Shown here: positions 63,980 to 64,000 of the stretch, piece by piece
How the letters are laid out: each line of letters starts with the position of its first letter
Position numbering within the stretch: position 1 is the stretch's first letter
Source of the DNA: Microbacterium sp. SS28
GTDB lineage: Bacteria; Actinomycetota; Actinomycetes; Actinomycetales; Microbacteriaceae
Direction of reading: 5' to 3'
NCBI RefSeq assembly: GCF_022761035.1
Contig: NZ_JAKWJP010000005.1
Span: 1-64,000, forward strand
DNA length: 64,000 nt
Notes under the pieces: generated by a model
The model's input: only the letters and a program-made list of their open reading frames with translations
Told to the model about the DNA's origin: nothing
Database searches by the model: none
Position numbers and translations under genes: made by a program

Positions 63980-64000
63980 CAACGTTTGCGCGGGTTGCCC

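Noticed and set aside
1..64000. Many long open frames opposite or overlapping the listed genes
   Set aside because: They follow the codon phase of the real gene on the other strand or frame, are rich in Arg/Pro/Ser/Ala, and show no protein family motifs; this is normal in high-GC DNA.

Overview
The window is high-GC (roughly two-thirds G+C) chromosomal DNA with Shine-Dalgarno starts, frequent GTG starts, ATGA-overlapping operons, many LacI regulators, Tat-type leaders and MFS/ABC sugar transporters. This points to an actinobacterium, most like the plant- or soil-associated Microbacteriaceae (Microbacterium-like); the genus is inferred from gene style only.

Layout. (1) 1-10270: a divergent sugar locus. 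A LacI regulator faces a minus-strand operon of MFS symporter, GH3, GH43, GH2, Gfo/Idh/MocA oxidoreductase and an IlvD/Edd dehydratase that runs off the window, i.e. glycan breakdown followed by oxidative, non-phosphorylative sugar catabolism. Paired operators lie in the divergent promoter. (2) 10541-14302: DUF2255 and cupin proteins, a chimeric gene remnant, a zinc alcohol dehydrogenase and a DHA2 efflux pump. (3) 14374-24352: one long operon led by its own LacI gene, with a peptide-type (family 5) ABC importer and two GH32 fructosidases; the last GH32 is out of frame with its Tat signal peptide. (4) 24494-33093: GAF-ANTAR regulator, fatty-acid desaturase, a GT4 glycosyltransferase with an all-alpha partner, and an ABC exporter with a two-component system; two gene-tail remnants lie between them.

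(5) 33490-42273: a genomic island. A 66-bp perfect direct repeat derived from the 3' half of tRNA-Ser(GCU) brackets a complete JetABCD (Wadjet, anti-plasmid) operon and a PIN-toxin/HTH-antitoxin pair. No integrase is present. Both junctions share a wider architecture with GGGGTCAC-type repeats, suggesting tandem accretion of related islands. (6) 42457-43884: decaying RraA, KDG-kinase and SDR genes beside the island.

(7) 44006-64000: a second glycan locus with a GH43, a secreted alpha/beta-hydrolase, a family VIII-type esterase, two GH78 rhamnosidases, another GH43, a DUF5060-type glycosidase, a LacI regulator, a Bcr/CflA-like MFS and a GH2. Six exact TTGCGCAA palindromes sit in its promoter regions, which suggests one regulon controlled by the LacI at 58886. 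An IS5-family element (51609-52580) is inserted between two convergent stop codons, next to an internally deleted aldo/keto reductase.

The genes combine into three sugar-use modules (mixed beta-glycans, fructans, rhamnose-containing decorated glycans), each with its own LacI switch, interrupted by a defence island and its scars.
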